This document shows, one piece after another, positions 6,967 to 7,695 of a stretch of DNA of 7,695 bases; within the stretch, counting starts at the first letter, position 1, and every line of letters begins with the position of its first letter. The notes below the pieces were generated by a model. It was not told the DNA's origin, did no database searches, and saw only the letters and a program-made list of their open reading frames with translations. This stretch comes from Ignavibacteriaceae bacterium (lineage in GTDB: Bacteria; Bacteroidota; Ignavibacteria; Ignavibacteriales; Ignavibacteriaceae): positions 1 through 7,695 of the forward strand of contig JALHTS010000210.1 of NCBI GenBank assembly GCA_022865965.1. Reading direction: 5' to 3'. The position numbers and the translations under genes were made by a program.

Positions 6967-7695
6967 ATGAAAACTAAAATTCTATTACGGACAATTCCAT
7001 TCTTTTTGATATTGTTCGGAATAAACCTGTTTATTTCTTGCAGTGAAGATACAATAGTAGATCCTGCAGATAATGAACCTACTACAGATCAGGATGCACT
7101 TGAACAGCTGGTAAATGAAGATTCAGTGATATCTTCTTTTCTGCCAAACTTTGACGAAGGCGGTGCAATGGATATTCTGGGGAAAGTTGATGTAACCATC
7201 TACCCTTTCCGCGTCGGACATAAAATGGAATTAGAGAGAAAAAATCTTTCCATAGATATTCGGGATAGCATAGCATACGGAACATTAACAAGAACATTTA
7301 ATGGCACATTATTTATAGCCGCCTCATATGATCCTAATGCATTACTTCCTGATACAATAATCACCAAACCATTCACAACAACCGTAATAAAGAACATAAT
7401 TTTTAAGAAGATTGCCGATACTCCATATCCAATGCGAAACTGGATTATCGCGGCAGTTTCTCTTTCCGAAGGAAAGACACAATCAGATAATATTGATCTG
7501 AAAAAACTTACTGTATTTTTAGATAACGGTGATACTCTAACTATTGAATCGCCAACAAGGTATTTTATAAACAGAAGAATTGATTGGTGGAAAAAAATTC
7601 CTATTCTAAATCCCGGAGATAGTGTATTGGTAAGAGTTGATTTAACCAGCATGTATGAAGAGGACGATTTAGTAACCGTTACATTTGGAGCCGAC
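6967..7695 (+). CDS. Unrecognised lipoprotein, 3' end outside the window
   Basis: The frame is open for 243 codons to the last base, with no stop. The N-terminus is a lipoprotein signal: basic MKTKILLR, a hydrophobic core (residues 9-23), then FISC with C25 as the likely lipidated cysteine. F at -3 is slightly off consensus. SED follows the cysteine, resembling the acidic surface-export signals of Bacteroidetes lipoproteins, so exposure on the outer membrane is possible. After an acidic linker (27-45) the chain looks rich in short beta strands with many Thr, Ile and Asp, consistent with one or more beta-sandwich domains. W159 and W207-W208 stand out. No known family was recognised and no function is offered. 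It follows the nucleotidase gene by 178 bp with its own strong ribosome site, so it may be a separate unit. The opposing frame at 7200-7652 is judged a shadow. Confidence 0.85.
   Translation, partial: MKTKILLRTIPFFLILFGINLFISCSEDTIVDPADNEPTTDQDALEQLVNEDSVISSFLPNFDEGGAMDILGKVDVTIYPFRVGHKMELERKNLSIDIRDSIAYGTLTRTFNGTLFIAASYDPNALLPDTIITKPFTTTVIKNIIFKKIADTPYPMRNWIIAAVSLSEGKTQSDNIDLKKLTVFLDNGDTLTIESPTRYFINRRIDWWKKIPILNPGDSVLVRVDLTSMYEEDDLVTVTFGAD

Noticed and set aside
7200..7652. A 150-codon open frame on the minus strand
   Set aside because: It lies wholly opposite the lipoprotein gene, which has a consensus ribosome site, a signal peptide and an unbroken 243-codon frame. The minus-strand product shows no recognisable domain.
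1..7695. Search for CRISPR arrays, tRNAs, insertion sequences, toxin-antitoxin pairs or a defence island
   Set aside because: No repeat-spacer pattern, cloverleaf, transposase or defence-type domain was seen; the genes are ordinary metabolic and envelope functions.

Overview
The window is an AT-rich stretch of bacterial DNA (GC roughly one third by eye). It carries six genes, two of them cut by the window edges. Weak or absent Shine-Dalgarno sequences at several starts, an outer-membrane-type lipoprotein signal, and a 5'-nucleotidase whose closest remembered relatives come from Bacteroides suggest the Bacteroidetes/Chlorobi/Ignavibacteria group. That placement is inference; no rRNA or other decisive marker is present.

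Layout: positions 1-3080 hold three plus-strand genes: the 3' part of hemW (radical-SAM heme chaperone), a sodium:dicarboxylate/amino-acid symporter 9 bp downstream, and a short-chain dehydrogenase 44 bp further on. Positions 3233-4573 hold a minus-strand hexameric glutamate dehydrogenase, convergent with the dehydrogenase and ending in a clear intrinsic terminator at 3171-3200. A 447-448 bp AT-rich intergenic region (4574-5021) separates it from the divergent gene at 5022-6788, a secreted two-domain metallophosphatase/5'-nucleotidase. After a 178 bp gap, an unrecognised lipoprotein begins at 6967 and runs off the right edge with 243 codons visible.

How the genes may work together: the symporter keeps the arginine used for acidic side-chain substrates. 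The glutamate dehydrogenase keeps the Phe/Pro/Asp residues linked to NAD use in the Clostridium symbiosum enzyme. Together they would suit uptake and oxidation of glutamate, although they are convergent and not one operon. The nucleotidase would release phosphate and nucleosides outside the cytoplasm. HemW and the dehydrogenase have no evident link to these roles.

No mobile element, CRISPR array, tRNA or defence system was found, and most of the window is ordinary metabolic content. The items most worth a second look are the unidentified lipoprotein with its acidic post-cysteine residues, the predicted NAD preference of the dehydrogenase, and two inverted repeats in the divergent intergenic region.
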